64,000 nt of DNA from Nephrocerus scutellatus (Eukaryota > Arthropoda > Insecta > Diptera > Pipunculidae): assembly GCA_947095585.1 (NCBI GenBank), contig OX352761.1, positions 87,630,779 through 87,694,778 of the forward strand, given 5' to 3'. A program made the translations under genes and the position numbers. Shown here one piece after another: positions 1 through 9,937 of this stretch; the stretch's first letter is position 1; each line of letters starts with the position of its first letter. The notes beneath the pieces are model-generated. The model was not told the origin of the DNA. It searched no databases and saw only the letters and a program-made list of their open reading frames with translations.

Positions 1-87
1 TAACCTTAATTTTTTGTATAATGTACACACGCTCAAGGGGTTGGCTCCTTTAATGCTTACACACGTGGGCGTTAGGAAATTAGCGAG

Positions 88-126
88 AGAAATGACTGCA
101 GATCATACAAATTCGGAAACACGGAA
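88..126 (-). pseudogene. Jockey-type LINE 3' scrap
   Basis: Reverse-complement match to the C-terminal tail of the LINE fragment near 3,763-3,797: on the minus strand it reads SVFP-LYDLQSF, the tail motif of Jockey-type reverse transcriptase ORFs. Only about 40 bp is recognisable. The flanks (1-87 and 127-420) show nothing I can assign. Confidence 0.45.
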
Positions 127-420
127 TTATTGTGCGGCTAAAGCGACTGACAGACTATCGAACTAGACTGTAAGTTTAGATCGACATCCCTTAAAACTGA
201 AAGTGTGAACGCCCTAATGACGGACTGACACTCGAAACTGATTATGATCGATAATGTGTACAAAAAATCGTCAGTCAACTGTAATTTTTAACTTAAAAGG
301 CCGTATGGACATGGATGAAGACAGAAGATTTGTATAGCCCTCTCGATTTTCTGGGTACAGTGAAGGTTAAGTTTCCTATTTCTACAGCTTTCTCTGGTTT
401 TCGTCGAGAACGCTGTCGAA

Positions 421-615
421 ATGGGACACCAAACCTTTACTGTACCCAGCAAATCAAAAGCGCTGTTAGAAGAATTTGTGTGCGCCTACGAAAATACCCG
501 CTGTTTGTGGGACATAACGAGCCCCAAATACGTCATACGTTATAAAAAAAAATTATGGATATTGAAAATTGGTGGATATTATAAAAAAATACGAGGCGTC
601 GGCGACGGATCTTAA
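421..615 (+). pseudogene. MADF-domain fragment
   Basis: The 64-codon frame contains LLEEFVCAYENTRCLWDITS followed by a run of basic residues. This resembles the N-terminal half of a MADF (Myb/SANT-like) DNA-binding domain, in which a Leu-rich helix precedes a C-LWD-S-Y core. MADF proteins are common as accessory proteins of insect PIF/Harbinger transposons and as host transcription factors. The rest of the domain is missing or frame-disrupted and no transposase lies beside it. I read it as a transposon relic; a decayed host exon is possible. Confidence 0.45.
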
Positions 616-793
616 GAATGAGCAACAAACAAGCCTTTTGTTGGTCCTGCATATTTCCTCTCCGAAAATTAGAGGTGGGGACTTCACAATAGAGTAGGAC
701 TTAACGCTTCCGAAACCGAATTCTGTCTTTTGTCATCTAACCGTAACAATTATCCATGAATAGATCCTGCATCAAAGAAACGGAAAAACTCGT

Positions 794-937
794 AATCTCG
801 GTATGTGCGTTAACAACAAGCATCGATGGAACGACCATATATTCGCCATCGCTAAGAATACTGCGAAATGTTTAGGCTTCCTAAAAAGGTGTTAGATGTA
901 CTTCACTCCCAGAGACCTGGCTACTATTTACAAGAAA
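794..937 (+). pseudogene. LINE reverse transcriptase C-terminal fragment
   Basis: A frame reading NNKHRWNDHIFAIAKNTAK, then LGFLKRC, an in-frame stop, and FTPRDLATIYK matches the post-palm region of Jockey/R1-type LINE reverse transcriptases, where the strand after 'LGV' is followed by H-I-A-K-LGFL and the 'F-L-tLYK' helix. It stops abruptly where LTR-like sequence begins at about 938, so it is probably target DNA cut by the LTR element or by a deletion. Region 616-793 shows nothing assignable. Confidence 0.55.
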
Positions 938-1205
938 TAAAACACAGCACAAGTTTATTAATTTACAAATAACAGCTTTAATAAACAGACAAATTTTAAA
1001 TGCACACAAAAACACTATAATAGTTGTACTTAACAATAATTCTCTTAGGTGGTAGCTTTATCACTTTGCAAGAACTTTTACAACTTGACTAGTTAAATTC
1101 CAAAAAACTAATGATTCCTCTGCCACGAACGCCACCTTTTATACTCATGAAAAGCTTCCAGAAATATCGAGAGAAGACCAGAAAATTGTAGCCTTATTCC
1201 CTTAT
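938..1205 (-). repeat. 3' LTR of the Gypsy-type element (truncated)
   Basis: Homologous to 2,935-3,223: the same 'AAATAAAACACA' start, the same 'GAACGCCACCTTTTATACTCA' stretch and the same end at 'CCTTATTCCCTTA'. The outer end has been lost and the inner end is interrupted by a Harbinger-type miniature element at 1,206. Confidence 0.7.
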
Positions 1206-1390
1206 GGAGAATTTAGACTATAGCCGTGCGAGAAAAAATGAGCGCGCCGACTATAGTTAAATTGTGGTTAGCCAGAAGAGATTGACACTACGCGAATGTT
1301 ATAGTTATTTTATATTAACATGGGAAATGTTATCTGTAGCATTATATACTACTTCTCTCGACTGGCTAACTATAATTTCAATATAATATT
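1206..1390 (+). mobile_element. Harbinger-type MITE fragment
   Basis: Starts TGGAGAATTTAGACTATAGC just after TTA, a typical Harbinger target trinucleotide. It matches the reverse complement of 35,100-35,330 and the left end at 33,410-33,490, sharing the 'GTTAGCCAGAAGA', 'ACGCGAATGTTATAGTTA' and 'AACATGxGAAATGTTATCT' blocks. It lies between the integrase scrap and the 3' LTR. The far terminal repeat is incomplete. Confidence 0.6.
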
Positions 1391-1615
1391 TCAATTTAAC
1401 CTTTCGACCATTCCGTCTGACTGTGTATTAAACGAAGTAGTCCTCGTTTTCTTTATGTTGAGTACTTGATCGGAATGTAGTTCCAGTGGTACTCCAAATC
1501 TGCAAATTGTCCACGAACGCCCTAGCCACCGTGCTAGCTTTCTGGTTTGCGATGGGATATGCTTCTGCCCATTTACTGAAATAGTCAATGTACACGAGTA
1601 TATGTCCATTGCCAC
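1391..1615 (-). pseudogene. Integrase fragment of the Gypsy-type element
   Basis: The minus-strand frame contains RFGVPLELHSDQ, then KKTRTT and QSDGMVERLN. These are the core motifs around the second catalytic Asp and the catalytic Glu of Metaviridae-type integrases (FG-P--LHSDQG and H-QSDG-VER-N). The spacing between them is shorter than normal, so an internal deletion removed the block after LHSDQ. Integrase would insert element cDNA into the genome; this fragment cannot act. Confidence 0.7.
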
Positions 1616-1656
1616 CCGCTCAAATAGAGCTCCACATTGTACTGTTGCATTTTCCT

Positions 1657-2746
1657 CTAGTTTTTTGTTGTGGTCCTTTGCTTGTGAGACTGTCCATAAC
1701 GCAAGTCCAACTCTTTCAAGATTCTTACGGAACTCATCTCGGCATTTGGAATCATTCGCAATACATCAGCCGCCTTGTCCATCAACGCCAGGATTAGAGA
1801 ACTTAGTTGTTCTTCAGCGCCCCATCCATTATGTTGTACCGCAGCTGCAAATTGGACTTTGAAATTTTCAAATGCTGTCTCGCCATCGAAAGCAGGAGGC
1901 TTCAATATTCTTTTCTGGTTGCTAGAAAATTCTGAAATTACTCTGGTGCTGCTTTGTTGGGTGTTCTCTTTGACCAATTGGGTACGATTGTCCAGCCGGG
2001 CCTCAAAATCTGTAATTTTGCCTTCCAAACCACTCATTTTTCCTGTCATGTTTGTCTCGAGAGATTTCACTTTTTCTTGGATTTCATTTATTTCACCTTT
2101 TAGCGTTAATTGAATTCCGCTCATTTCACCTCTAAGTGATTCCAGCTTCTGATTTTGTTTATAAAACTTGACTTTGCTGATAAATTTCCTTCTTCAGTTC
2201 TTTTCTGCGATTGTTGAATTTGCTGTTCAAACTCATCGGTCAATTTGGAATTTAAATGCTGATTTTGTTGGTCCACTCCTTTAGCTTTTCTCTTTGCTGT
2301 TCCAACTTGTCACTAATTTGAAAATTCAATTCTTGCTTCTGCTGGTCCAATTTCTCGTTTAACTAACTTAGGTCTAGATTCATCTGTTTATTCTCCTGAC
2401 CTGTTCCTTAATTTGAGAATTCATATCTTTTCTTAACTTTTGATTCTGTAAAGTTTGATGGTCAATTTTGCTGGTTATCTGTTCACTATGCTGGTCAAAT
2501 TTACTGTTAATTTGTTGTATTAGGGCATTAAACATTGCTTCCATGTTTGGCACTTCTTTATTTTCCGAAGTAGACGCTTTTCTCAATTTAAAACGCTTCT
2601 CCAGCCTGCTGTTTTTTCGCTTTAACAACTTGTTGCAATCGGAAAAATAACTCTTGTTTATTGCCCGCAGTGCTTAGGTCTCGCTTTCCAAGCTCTTCTT
2701 TAAGCTCCTGGAAACTACAGGATTTGCTGTTCACTGCACTTTCCAT
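1657..2746 (-). pseudogene. Gag-like protein with SAP and coiled-coil regions
   Basis: From an ATG at 2,746 (minus) the frame reads SFQELKEELGKRDLSTAGNK, a SAP-like motif (helix, Gly/Leu turn, LSTxGNK) found in some insect Gypsy gags. A Gln/Lys-rich coiled-coil stretch of repeated 'NSKFDQ', 'LxxKxDxQ' and 'IQEKVKSLE' heptads follows (about 2,628-2,000). Then comes a capsid-like region: KPPAFDGETAFENFKVQF, then NGW-EE-LSSLILALMDKAADVL (about 1,930-1,750). Frameshifts break the region into at least three frames near 2,130-2,380 and 2,630. It would package element RNA. The C-terminus and pol are deleted. Confidence 0.65.
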
Positions 2747-2874
2747 TTTATTATTTACTGCTTATCGGTTTGTAAAATATCACTTAATTTATTTACTGTC
2801 TCAAGGTGTGCAAAATCACCAAATAATTTACTGTCTCACGATTTGCAAAATTGTAATGTCTTTACGATTTGCAA

Positions 2875-2893
2875 AATCCCACTTCTGACGCCA
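2875..2893 (-). other. Primer-binding site resembling the tRNA-Leu 3' end
   Basis: On the minus strand, one base inside the LTR end (CGTAACA), the sequence reads TGGCGTCAGAAGTGGGATT. From memory, the 3' end of an insect tRNA-Leu with CCA is complementary to this with one mismatch. The position and the TGG start are those of a reverse-transcription primer site. Confidence 0.6.
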
Positions 2894-2894
2894 A

Positions 2895-3230
2895 TTGTTA
2901 CGAAATTCAGGTTTTCGAGTTCGTAAAGGATTTTGCAAATAAAACACAACACAAGTTAATTAATTTACAAATAACAACTTTAATTAACAAACAGTTAAAA
3001 TAGAACAAGTTCACAATTTTATACTGGAGAACTTTCAAATGTACACAAAAACACTTGTAATACTTGTACTTTACAAATAACTTGACTGGTTAAATTCCAA
3101 ATAACTAATGATTCCTCTGCAGCGAACGCCACCTTTTATACTCATTGAAAAGCTTCCAGAAACTTCAATCTTATAGACAAAAATATCGAGAGAAGACCAG
3201 AAAATTGTAGACCTTATTCCCTTATTTACA
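2895..3230 (-). repeat. 5' LTR of the Gypsy-type element
   Basis: 336-bp segment bounded by TGTTACG and TTTACA on the plus strand, repeated in part at 938-1,205. It abuts the primer site, which fixes its inner edge; the outer edge is the last point consistent with a TG...CA-type terminus. Confidence 0.6.
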
Positions 3231-3536
3231 ACTAACGATAGTTATATGATATGAGTCATCTTCTAAAAATAAACTACATGTTCAATCATGTTCCTACACA
3301 CAAATCGAAAAACCGCACAAACTGGTTTGAATAAATTTTTGACCAATACATAATGATTTAAACTTAAAATCCATTATATTTCAAATAATCTAATAAAGCC
3401 CAAAGGTATTCTATGCAAAATTGCTTTATTATAATGCAGTACCTATTTTTAGTATGCAGTATGTACATTGCGATTTATCTTAGGATTTCAATTCCACTAT
3501 CTACACTACTAGATACTTTTCGTAACAATATATTCG

Positions 3537-3838
3537 CCCTAAACTCGAATACAGCTGTATTGTCTGGGCAGGTGCCCCCAAGACCACGTTGCATCAGAAT
3601 TCAGAACTATGCGATAAAACTTATTGGTGACGTAAATGTCACGAAAACGATCGAATCACATCGTAGGAATGTTTACTGCCTGTCACTGTCTTCGGACGTA
3701 CTAACCAATTCAAGGGTTCCTTCTTTAGCCGTACAATAACTATGTGGAATGAATTTTCCGACTCCGTGTTTCCGCATTTGTATGATCTGCAGTCATTTAA
3801 GACACATGAGCATGGACATCTCAAATTTTCCTCTCCCT
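3537..3838 (+). pseudogene. Jockey-type LINE 3'-terminal fragment
   Basis: Frames spanning this segment read KLIGDVNVTKTIESHRRNV and then, after a shift, SFFSRTITMWNEF-DSVFPHLYDLQSF. This is the conserved C-terminal tail of Jockey-clade reverse transcriptase ORFs (H-RRN-cLsL ... FF-RT--WN-LP-S-FP--YdLq-FK). No palm domain precedes it, so it is a 5'-truncated relic, which is usual for LINEs. Related tails lie at 88-126, 25,905-26,120 and 27,275-27,490. Confidence 0.65.
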
Positions 3839-3905
3839 AATTTTCTAAAGACAACGCTGTGCTATGCATTATAAGGGTGCAAATTCCTCTGGCGTGTGTA
3901 CATTA

Positions 3906-4712
3906 TAACAATAAAAAAACAACCCATAAAAATTAAAATTTTTCATGTAAATTCTCTAATAGGAGATGGGTATGTGTTAAAGTTTGAAGAAAATCGGGCT
4001 AAAATTTTTACAAAAAGTGTTTTTCATCGGAGATACACATGTGTATTAAATTTGAAGAAAATCGGGTTAGTTTTTTTAAAAAAAATTATGGGGCCCCACG
4101 AACCCGAGGCCCGGGGTCTCCAAAATTTTTACAAAAAGTGTTTTTCATTGGAGATACACATGTGTATTAAATTTGAAGAAAATTTGTTTAATTTTTTTTT
4201 AAAAAAATTTTTGGGGCCCACGAACCCGGGGCCCGGGGTCTCCAAAATTTTTACAAAAAATTTTGTCCATCGGAGATACACATGTGTATTAAATTTGAAG
4301 AAAATTTGTTTAATTTTATTTAAAAAAAATTTTTGGGGCCCCACGAACCCGGGGCACGGGGTCTTCAAAATTTTTACAAAAAATTTTGTCCATCGGAGAT
4401 ACACATGTGTATTAAATTTGAAGAAAATTTGTTTAATTTTTTTAAAATAATTTTATGGGTCTCCAAAATTTTTACAAAGTGTTGTCCACCGGAGATACAC
4501 ATGCGTATAAAATTTGAAGAAAATCGGGTAAATTTTGTAAAATATTTGTATGGGCCGTGGACCGAGGGGCCTAAAATTTTAATAGAAAGTGTTGCTTCCG
4601 AAAATACACATGTGTGCATACGTCCGACAGACGTCCACCCGACGTCCGACAGACGTCCGACTGCCGACCGACATCCGTGCCACGGGCAAGTGAAGTTAAT
4701 ATAGAGAAATTT
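3906..4712 (+). mobile_element. Minisatellite-bearing non-autonomous element, copy A
   Basis: Left end: a run of A, then CAACCCATAAAAATTAAAA and TGTAAATTCTCTAAT. Right end: GGGCAAGTGAAGTTAATATA followed by GAAATTTAAAAAA. Inverted versions of both ends bound the copies at 9,545-10,815. The interior is mostly a minisatellite of about 122 bp plus a short ACGTCCGACAGACGTCC repeat near 4,620-4,670. There is no coding capacity. It may be a Helitron-like or SINE-like passenger; I cannot name the superfamily. Confidence 0.6.
4026..4620 (+). repeat. Minisatellite, unit ~122 bp, about five copies
   Basis: The phrase GGAGATACACATGTGTATTA starts near 4,028, 4,150, 4,273 and 4,396, with a variant near 4,492. 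Each is followed by AATTTGAAGAAAAT, an A/T run, GGGGCCCCACGAACCC and TCCAAAATTTTTACAAA. Spacing is about 122-123 bp, the last unit being shorter. The repeat keeps long frames open by chance, and I do not treat those as genes. Confidence 0.85.
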
Positions 4713-4845
4713 AAAAAAGTTTTCGTGATATTTACGTCACCAATTGTTTTATCGCGCGGTTCCCAATTTATAATCAGCGATGTGGTAGCCCAGTTGGCAC
4801 CACAGTTGCAGATGTGCATGCATATTACAGAATCTGGCACAACTT
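4700..4845 (-). pseudogene. LINE tail scrap
   Basis: The minus strand reads 'GANWATTSLIINWEPRD', then IGDVNITKT, resembling the 'IW-ga--tt' and IGDVNVTKT parts of the 3,537 LINE fragment in the opposite orientation. Short and degenerate. Confidence 0.35.
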
Positions 4846-4849
4846 AAAA

Positions 4850-5363
4850 TGTATATATTTACTGGAACAAATACGAAGATTTTCTGAAGAACACAAACCA
4901 AATTGTTCAAAAATATTTCCCTAAAATAATACACTCTACCCTCTTATAAACTAATTTGAACACTTTAAAATAATCTATATTATTATTATTTTATTTCAAT
5001 ATTTATTTATGTATACATGTATGTATCTATGCAGGCTTGTAATTATGTATGTATGCATGTATGCACGTTTGAAAGTGTATATGCAGGTATGCATGTAATA
5101 TCTATGTATGTTTTTTATGGAGGAGGTTGGAAATCTTCAGAAAGAACCATTAGCCTTAACATGTGCGAATCTCATATTCTTATACCCTTGACACACTGAC
5201 TAGTTCAAGTCCCTTTTCTCATTTTCTTTTTGCTAAGCTAGTTACGGAACTGGTTTATTCAAAATTAGTTTGTGGAACTAGTTTAACGCAATTAGCGAAT
5301 TCACTACAGCTGATTTTGACATTTGGCGACGAATTTTGATTTGTTGAACAAATTAATTTTCAC
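4850..5363. other. Non-coding AT-rich stretch with TGTATG microsatellite
   Basis: No frame here looks coding. Positions about 5,006-5,110 hold an imperfect TATG/GCATGTA microsatellite (repeats such as ATGTATGTATGCATGTATGC). The rest is AT-rich DNA that forms the left flank of the RTE insertion. Confidence 0.6.
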
Positions 5364-5375
5364 AACCGTGGGCGT
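5364..5375. repeat. Target-site duplication, left copy
   Basis: AACCGTGGGCGT here recurs exactly at 8,635-8,646, bracketing the RTE-type LINE. Confidence 0.75.
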
Positions 5376-8300
5376 GGGCAGGGATCTACATTGCGATTGA
5401 TCGGGAAACTACTGACTGCTCAAAACTTGGTTTGGGCCAGTAGCGTAACAATCAAGTTCGTGATGTAGTGCTACCTCCTCGTGGTGGTCCCCGGGCAACT
5501 ATGTGTATAAATCCTTATACATGTAGGCTAAAACTGCAAGTGCGAACGGTCTAGCGTTTCTAGTCTAGGTAACGTGGGATAGCACCCTGCGGTACCGAAA
5601 AATACCCGCTACTGAAACTGACACAACGCCTCGGATAAGTAATGATCGAATAATGACGACTTTTGGCTATTGTACCCGGACTAAGATTGGTTTCTGGAAT
5701 GTGAGGACGCTCCTTGACTCTGGGAGTGAAGGACCTCATAATGCCAGATTTCTTCAACTGGAACGTGAGTTTCTTCGATATAATTTGGACATACTGGGAG
5801 TGAGTGAAGTAAGATGGTTCGACGCGGGAGAGTACCAATCCCCAACGTGTAACACTGTGCTACTCTACTCTGGCAAACCCTCCGGCAGTACCCGTGAATC
5901 TGGAGTGGGTCTGCTGCTAACGCCAATAGCACGTAGAGGCCTAATTTCCTGGCACCCGCATAGTGATAGGATCATATCGGCCAGATTTCGGACTAGAGTA
6001 CGGCGCGTCACGATCATACAGTGCTACGCCCCAACGAATCCCTCGACTGAGGATGAAAAGGACAACTTCTACAATCAACTAAACGCTGTATTCAACGCAA
6101 CGCCGAACGGAGATATCGTCATCGTGATGGGGGATTTGAATGCCAAGGTTGGCAACGACAATGAAGGACTCAAGCATGTGATTGGGAAGCACGGCCTCGG
6201 CGAACGAAATGACAATGGTGAAAGATTTGTTGATTTCTGCAACACCAACAACCTTGTTATAGGAGGCACCATGTTTGAGCATAAGACTTGCCACAAGGTC
6301 AGCTGGGTGTCAACTGACAGGCAATCATCATCCAACCAAATCGACCATGTGGCGATCAGCAGACGTTTTAGGAGCTGTCTGTTAGACGTCCGAAACAGAC
6401 GAGGAGCCGACATGGGTATGGTATGTGATCATCACCTTATGGTAGCTACTGTCCAGTTACGTTCTGCATCAGTTCATAGAATCCGCAATATCATCCGAAT
6501 GCCTAGGTATAACATCGACCGGCTAAAGATCCCCTCAGTACGCCAACAATTAAGGGATCATTTATCGCAAGGAGTGGAAGCAATCAGCAGCTCACTGCCG
6601 ACAACCATCCAGGAACATTGGAAGGCTGTGAAAAATGTTTTCACATCTGGAGCGGAAAGTATTGTTGGTAGAAGCCAGGCAAGGCACAGCACGTGGCTTA
6701 CCGAAGATACCTGGAGGCGGATTGAAGAACGTAAACTACTTAAAGCTCGTATTGTAGATATCCCAGCAGCAGCAAGGAGCGAGCTAGAGTCCATGTATCG
6801 AAGAAAAATGAGAGAAGTGCAGCGTAGTGTAAGACGTGACAAGCGTAACTATATTAACAACCTGGCCTCAGAAGCAGAGGAAGCAGCGAGCCAGTGCGAT
6901 AGCAGAACCGTTTACAGAATCACCAAAGAGCTGACAGGTGGTCACCGCTCTAGCCAACATCCGGTGAAAGGCCTAGATGGTACCGTACTCGTTTCAGATG
7001 AGGATCAGCTCAAGCGATGGAAGGAGCATTTCTCTACGGTCCTTAACCGTGTATTTGCTAACGATATGCACCTAAATCAAGCGGAAATGCCGGAAGTAAC
7101 AATTTCCCGAATTCGCACCTCAACTCCCAGTAAAGACGAGATCGCTACCGCGATTAACGCACTAAAGAACAACAAGTCGGTAGGACTAGATGGTATACCC
7201 GCAGAGCTTCTGCGTGCAGCTCCAACGACATCAGCAGAGCTTTTATATCCTCTTGTAGAGAGAGCTTGGGAGGTAGAAAGTTTCCCCGAAGAGTGGAAGA
7301 AGGGAATGATTGTCAAGCTCCCTAAAAAAGGTAGTCTTATGGAGTGCGAAAACTGGAGAGGCATTTGCGTTCTCCCTGCAGTTGCAAAAGTAATAGCCAA
7401 AGTAGTACTTGAACGTATTAAGGAACATCTGGAAGATACACTCGATGCCGAACAAGCTGGTTTCCGCACTGGATCCTCCTGTGTAGACCACATAAACACC
7501 CTGCGGATCATTATTGAACAGTGCGTTGAATTCCGGTCACCACTGCACCTGCTGTTCATCGATTTTGAGAAGGCGTTTGACAGTGTCAACAGACAGTTTA
7601 TCTGGCTCGCCTTGCGCAGGAGAGGTATACCCGATAAACTAATAGCTATTATTAAAGCAACCTATGATGGCTCTGCTGCATAGAGGAATTCGAGATCCTA
7701 AGTGGGGTACGACAAGGTTGCTTTCTATCGCCGATACTTTTTTTGTTGGTGATTAGCGATGTACTTCGCGCAGCTTTATCTACTGGAAACGGAGGAATTC
7801 GTTGGACTCTTACATCTCAACTCAAACATCTGGATTACGCTGACGACGTTTGTTTACTCTCACATAGAATTATGGAGCTGCACCAAATGACAACAAATGT
7901 GGAGAGGGAGGCAAATGTTGCGGGTTTGAAGATTAATACTGCCAAAACCAAAATCATCAACCTCGGCACTAACTCAGTTACTCATGTTAACATTGCTGGA
8001 CAGCCGGTAGAGAGAGTAGAGAGTTTCCAATATCTTGGGAGTATTGTCTCGACCGAAGGTGGAACCGAACAGGACATTACCAACCGAATCGGCAAAGCAA
8101 AATCGGTGTTTGGAATGATGTCCATGATATGGCGAAGCAATGCGATCAGCTTAAACACCAAGCTGCGACTGTTCCGCTCAAATGTTGAATCTGTGCTGTT
8201 GTATGGGTGCAGCACTTGGAAGGTGACCGCTACTATCACAAAAAGATTACAAACATTTGTAAATAGGTGCCTACGGAACATCTTAAGGGTTTTCTGGCCT

Positions 8301-8634
8301 AACCGTATCTCTAACGAACATCTTTACCAGAGAACGGGTCAGGAACCAATAGGCACAACCATCCAACGACGGAAGTGGCAGTGGATTGGTCATACACTCC
8401 GAAAAGGCGACAGTTCCATAGCAAACTACGCAATGCAATGGAACCCGTTATCTCAGGATGGTAGAAGAACGGGTCGTCCGAGAAATACATGGCGCAGAAC
8501 AGTTGAGGAGGAGGCACGGCAATTGGGGAAGAGTTGGAGAGAGCTGAAGCTCATTGCCAGGAACCGCACGCGATGGCGCGTAGGCGTAGTAGAGCCCTAG
8601 GACCCATAAGGGGATACAGGACATAAAGAAGAAG
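5376..8634 (+). mobile_element. RTE-type LINE, nearly full length
   Basis: A 3.26-kb element with a short 5' leader, a single long ORF for endonuclease plus reverse transcriptase, almost no 3' UTR and a GAA-rich tail at about 8,624-8,637. A single ORF, a minimal 3' end and a short simple-repeat tail fit the RTE clade. A 12-bp target-site duplication flanks it, so this insertion is complete and its edges are known. A second, 5'-truncated copy lies at 29,661-30,762 on the other strand. Confidence 0.8.
5653..8600 (+). pseudogene. RTE LINE ORF: endonuclease + reverse transcriptase, one frameshift
   Basis: The ATG at 5,653 opens KIGFWNVRTLLDSGS, the start of an APE-type endonuclease. The nuclease motifs follow in order: LGVSEVRW, VIVMGDLNAKVG, SNQIDHVAI and CDHHLMVA (about residues 5-270). 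A basic linker leads to reverse transcriptase: LKNNKSVGLDGIPAELL, WRGICVLP, EQAGFRTGSSCVDHI and LLFIDFEKAFDSV. The frame ends at a stop at 7,681-7,683. Compared with the 30.6-kb copy, two short deletions (about 12 and 14 nt, near 7,672-7,685) cause the shift. The other frame carries on with GVRQGC-LSPILF, LDYADDVCLL and the C-terminal domain to 8,600. The enzyme would nick DNA and copy element RNA in place; this copy is broken only at that point. Confidence 0.85.
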
Positions 8635-8646
8635 AACCGTGGGCGT
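8635..8646. repeat. Target-site duplication, right copy
   Basis: AACCGTGGGCGT, identical to 5,364-5,375, directly after the GAA-type tail of the RTE element. Confidence 0.75.
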
Positions 8647-9300
8647 CAGTAGCGGGCTACAAGGGGGTGCACTTGCACCCCATGGATTGGAAGAAGAAAA
8701 TATACAGTTTAATTAATTAAAAAAGAAGTATTTTTATTAAATATTTATTGTTTTTTGATATACATAACCTATGAAAAAGAATGGTTATTTATTTTATACA
8801 TATTATAATAAACTTTGAAAAAAGTAATTTTTTGAATAAAAGTTTCAGGCGTTGTTGTCCAATATTTGTCATTTTACTTGACTTACATATAATATAGTTG
8901 CACCCCCTGCAAATAATCATGCCGGCGCGTATGTTGACAGCAGGAGGAGTAATACATAAGTACTCACTCTAGCAATTTTTTGATATACATACCCTATATA
9001 TATATACATTGCCAAGGGAGAACTACCTAAATGACTTGCGTGAAAGGAATAAGGTGACGCATTTATAATGTTGTTCCGCTCAATAACGCGTTTTATAATC
9101 TTCTCTTTTTTGTAAACCAACTGAAAATAGTATTGAGTGTGTCATCCTCAACAGTTATCTTATAAACTACAAACTACTACTACTCTCAGCGATGGCCGCA
9201 CTCCGTTTTTATTATTTTATTTCTTTTCCTACTTTATTCACATCGTTTTTTGTGTTACATTGTTTCATTCCTTCTCTCACGCTCGAGACACCGTAGGCGC
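8647..9300. other. AT-rich non-coding stretch
   Basis: No coding frame is recognised. There is an 18-bp perfect palindrome at 8,664-8,681 (GGGGTGCA-CT-TGCACCCC), and the phrase TTTTTGATATACATA occurs twice (about 8,752 and 8,977), hinting at a short internal duplication. Otherwise AT-rich. Confidence 0.5.
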
Positions 9301-9309
9301 TGCATTATA

Positions 9310-9475
9310 TCTCATTTTGTAGCATAGAGTTCGCTATATTTTCTGGCGAAATGGTGTTTCCTTTTTGCTCTGACATATCCTGTCTTTCTCTTGCAAAAAG
9401 TGGACAATGGAAGAAAATATGTTGAACATCTTCTGGTATATCCTCACGTAAAGTACAGTGGGTGAACTCTCGTGC
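9310..9475 (-). pseudogene. LINE C-terminal fragment (R1-like)
   Basis: The minus strand reads CTLREDIPEDVQHIFFHCPL followed by FARERQDM. This matches the Cys/His motif after reverse transcriptase in R1-type LINEs (C-lC--e-E---H--f-Cp-f---R). It may be the missing tail of the R1-like relic at 10.9-12.6 kb, displaced by the minisatellite elements inserted between them. Confidence 0.55.
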
Positions 9476-9544
9476 TTATACTTAAGGAGGTATGAGCAAA
9501 AACTTGGGATAGACAGAAGTCTATTTCTATATGACCTCTACCGA

Positions 9545-9937
9545 CCCATATTTTTTAAATTCTCTATATTAACTTCGCGTGCACGTGGCTGGCTGGCTGG
9601 CTAGTCAGATTTTCAGATCAATTTTTAGCCCACTTCCCATTGCCCGATTTTATTGAAATTTTGCACACATGTATATTTCCGGTGACAATACTTTCTATTA
9701 AAATTTGAGGCCCCTCGGAGCGATCGGCCCCTTGGGGACCCCAATATACAAATTTTAAATATCGCTACATCGAATCAGATTACGGGAAAGTCTGAGCTTT
9801 GAGCTTTGTGAGCAGCGCTGTTCGCTGCCGCTGCGTCATTTGGTGGATGATTTTGCCACAAACTAGCACGCAGTGTGTGTGTGTGTATCCCCGATTAGAG
9901 AATTTACAAGAAAAATTTTAATTTTTATGGGTTGTTT
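9545..9937 (-). mobile_element. Minisatellite-bearing non-autonomous element, copy B
   Basis: Reverse-oriented relative of copy A. It opens with TTTTTAAATTCTCTATATTA and ACTTCGCGTGCACGTGGC plus GGCT repeats, and closes with AGAGAATTTACAAGAAAAAT, AATTTTTATGGGTTG and a T run. It contains one degenerate repeat unit (CCCGATTTTATTGAAATTTTG, then CCCCTCGGAGCGATCGGCCC). It abuts copy C directly. Confidence 0.55.

Larger units (their letters stand above)
938..3230 (-). mobile_element. Gypsy-type LTR retrotransposon, internally deleted
   Basis: Two similar segments (938-1,205 and 2,895-3,230) share long stretches, including the runs ending in 'CCTTATTCCCTTA', and flank a minus-strand gag-like region and an integrase scrap. 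The upstream segment begins TGTTACG and ends ATTTACA on the plus strand, as LTRs do. Just inside it lies a tRNA-Leu-like primer-binding site. Protease, reverse transcriptase, RNase H and most of integrase are absent between 1,615 and 1,657, so the copy is dead. The low-coordinate LTR lacks its outer ~45 bp. Confidence 0.75.

Noticed and set aside
3896..4704. Long open frames on both strands across the minisatellite
   Set aside because: They repeat the same peptide every ~41 residues because the 122-bp unit lacks stops in those frames; no domain and no start context.
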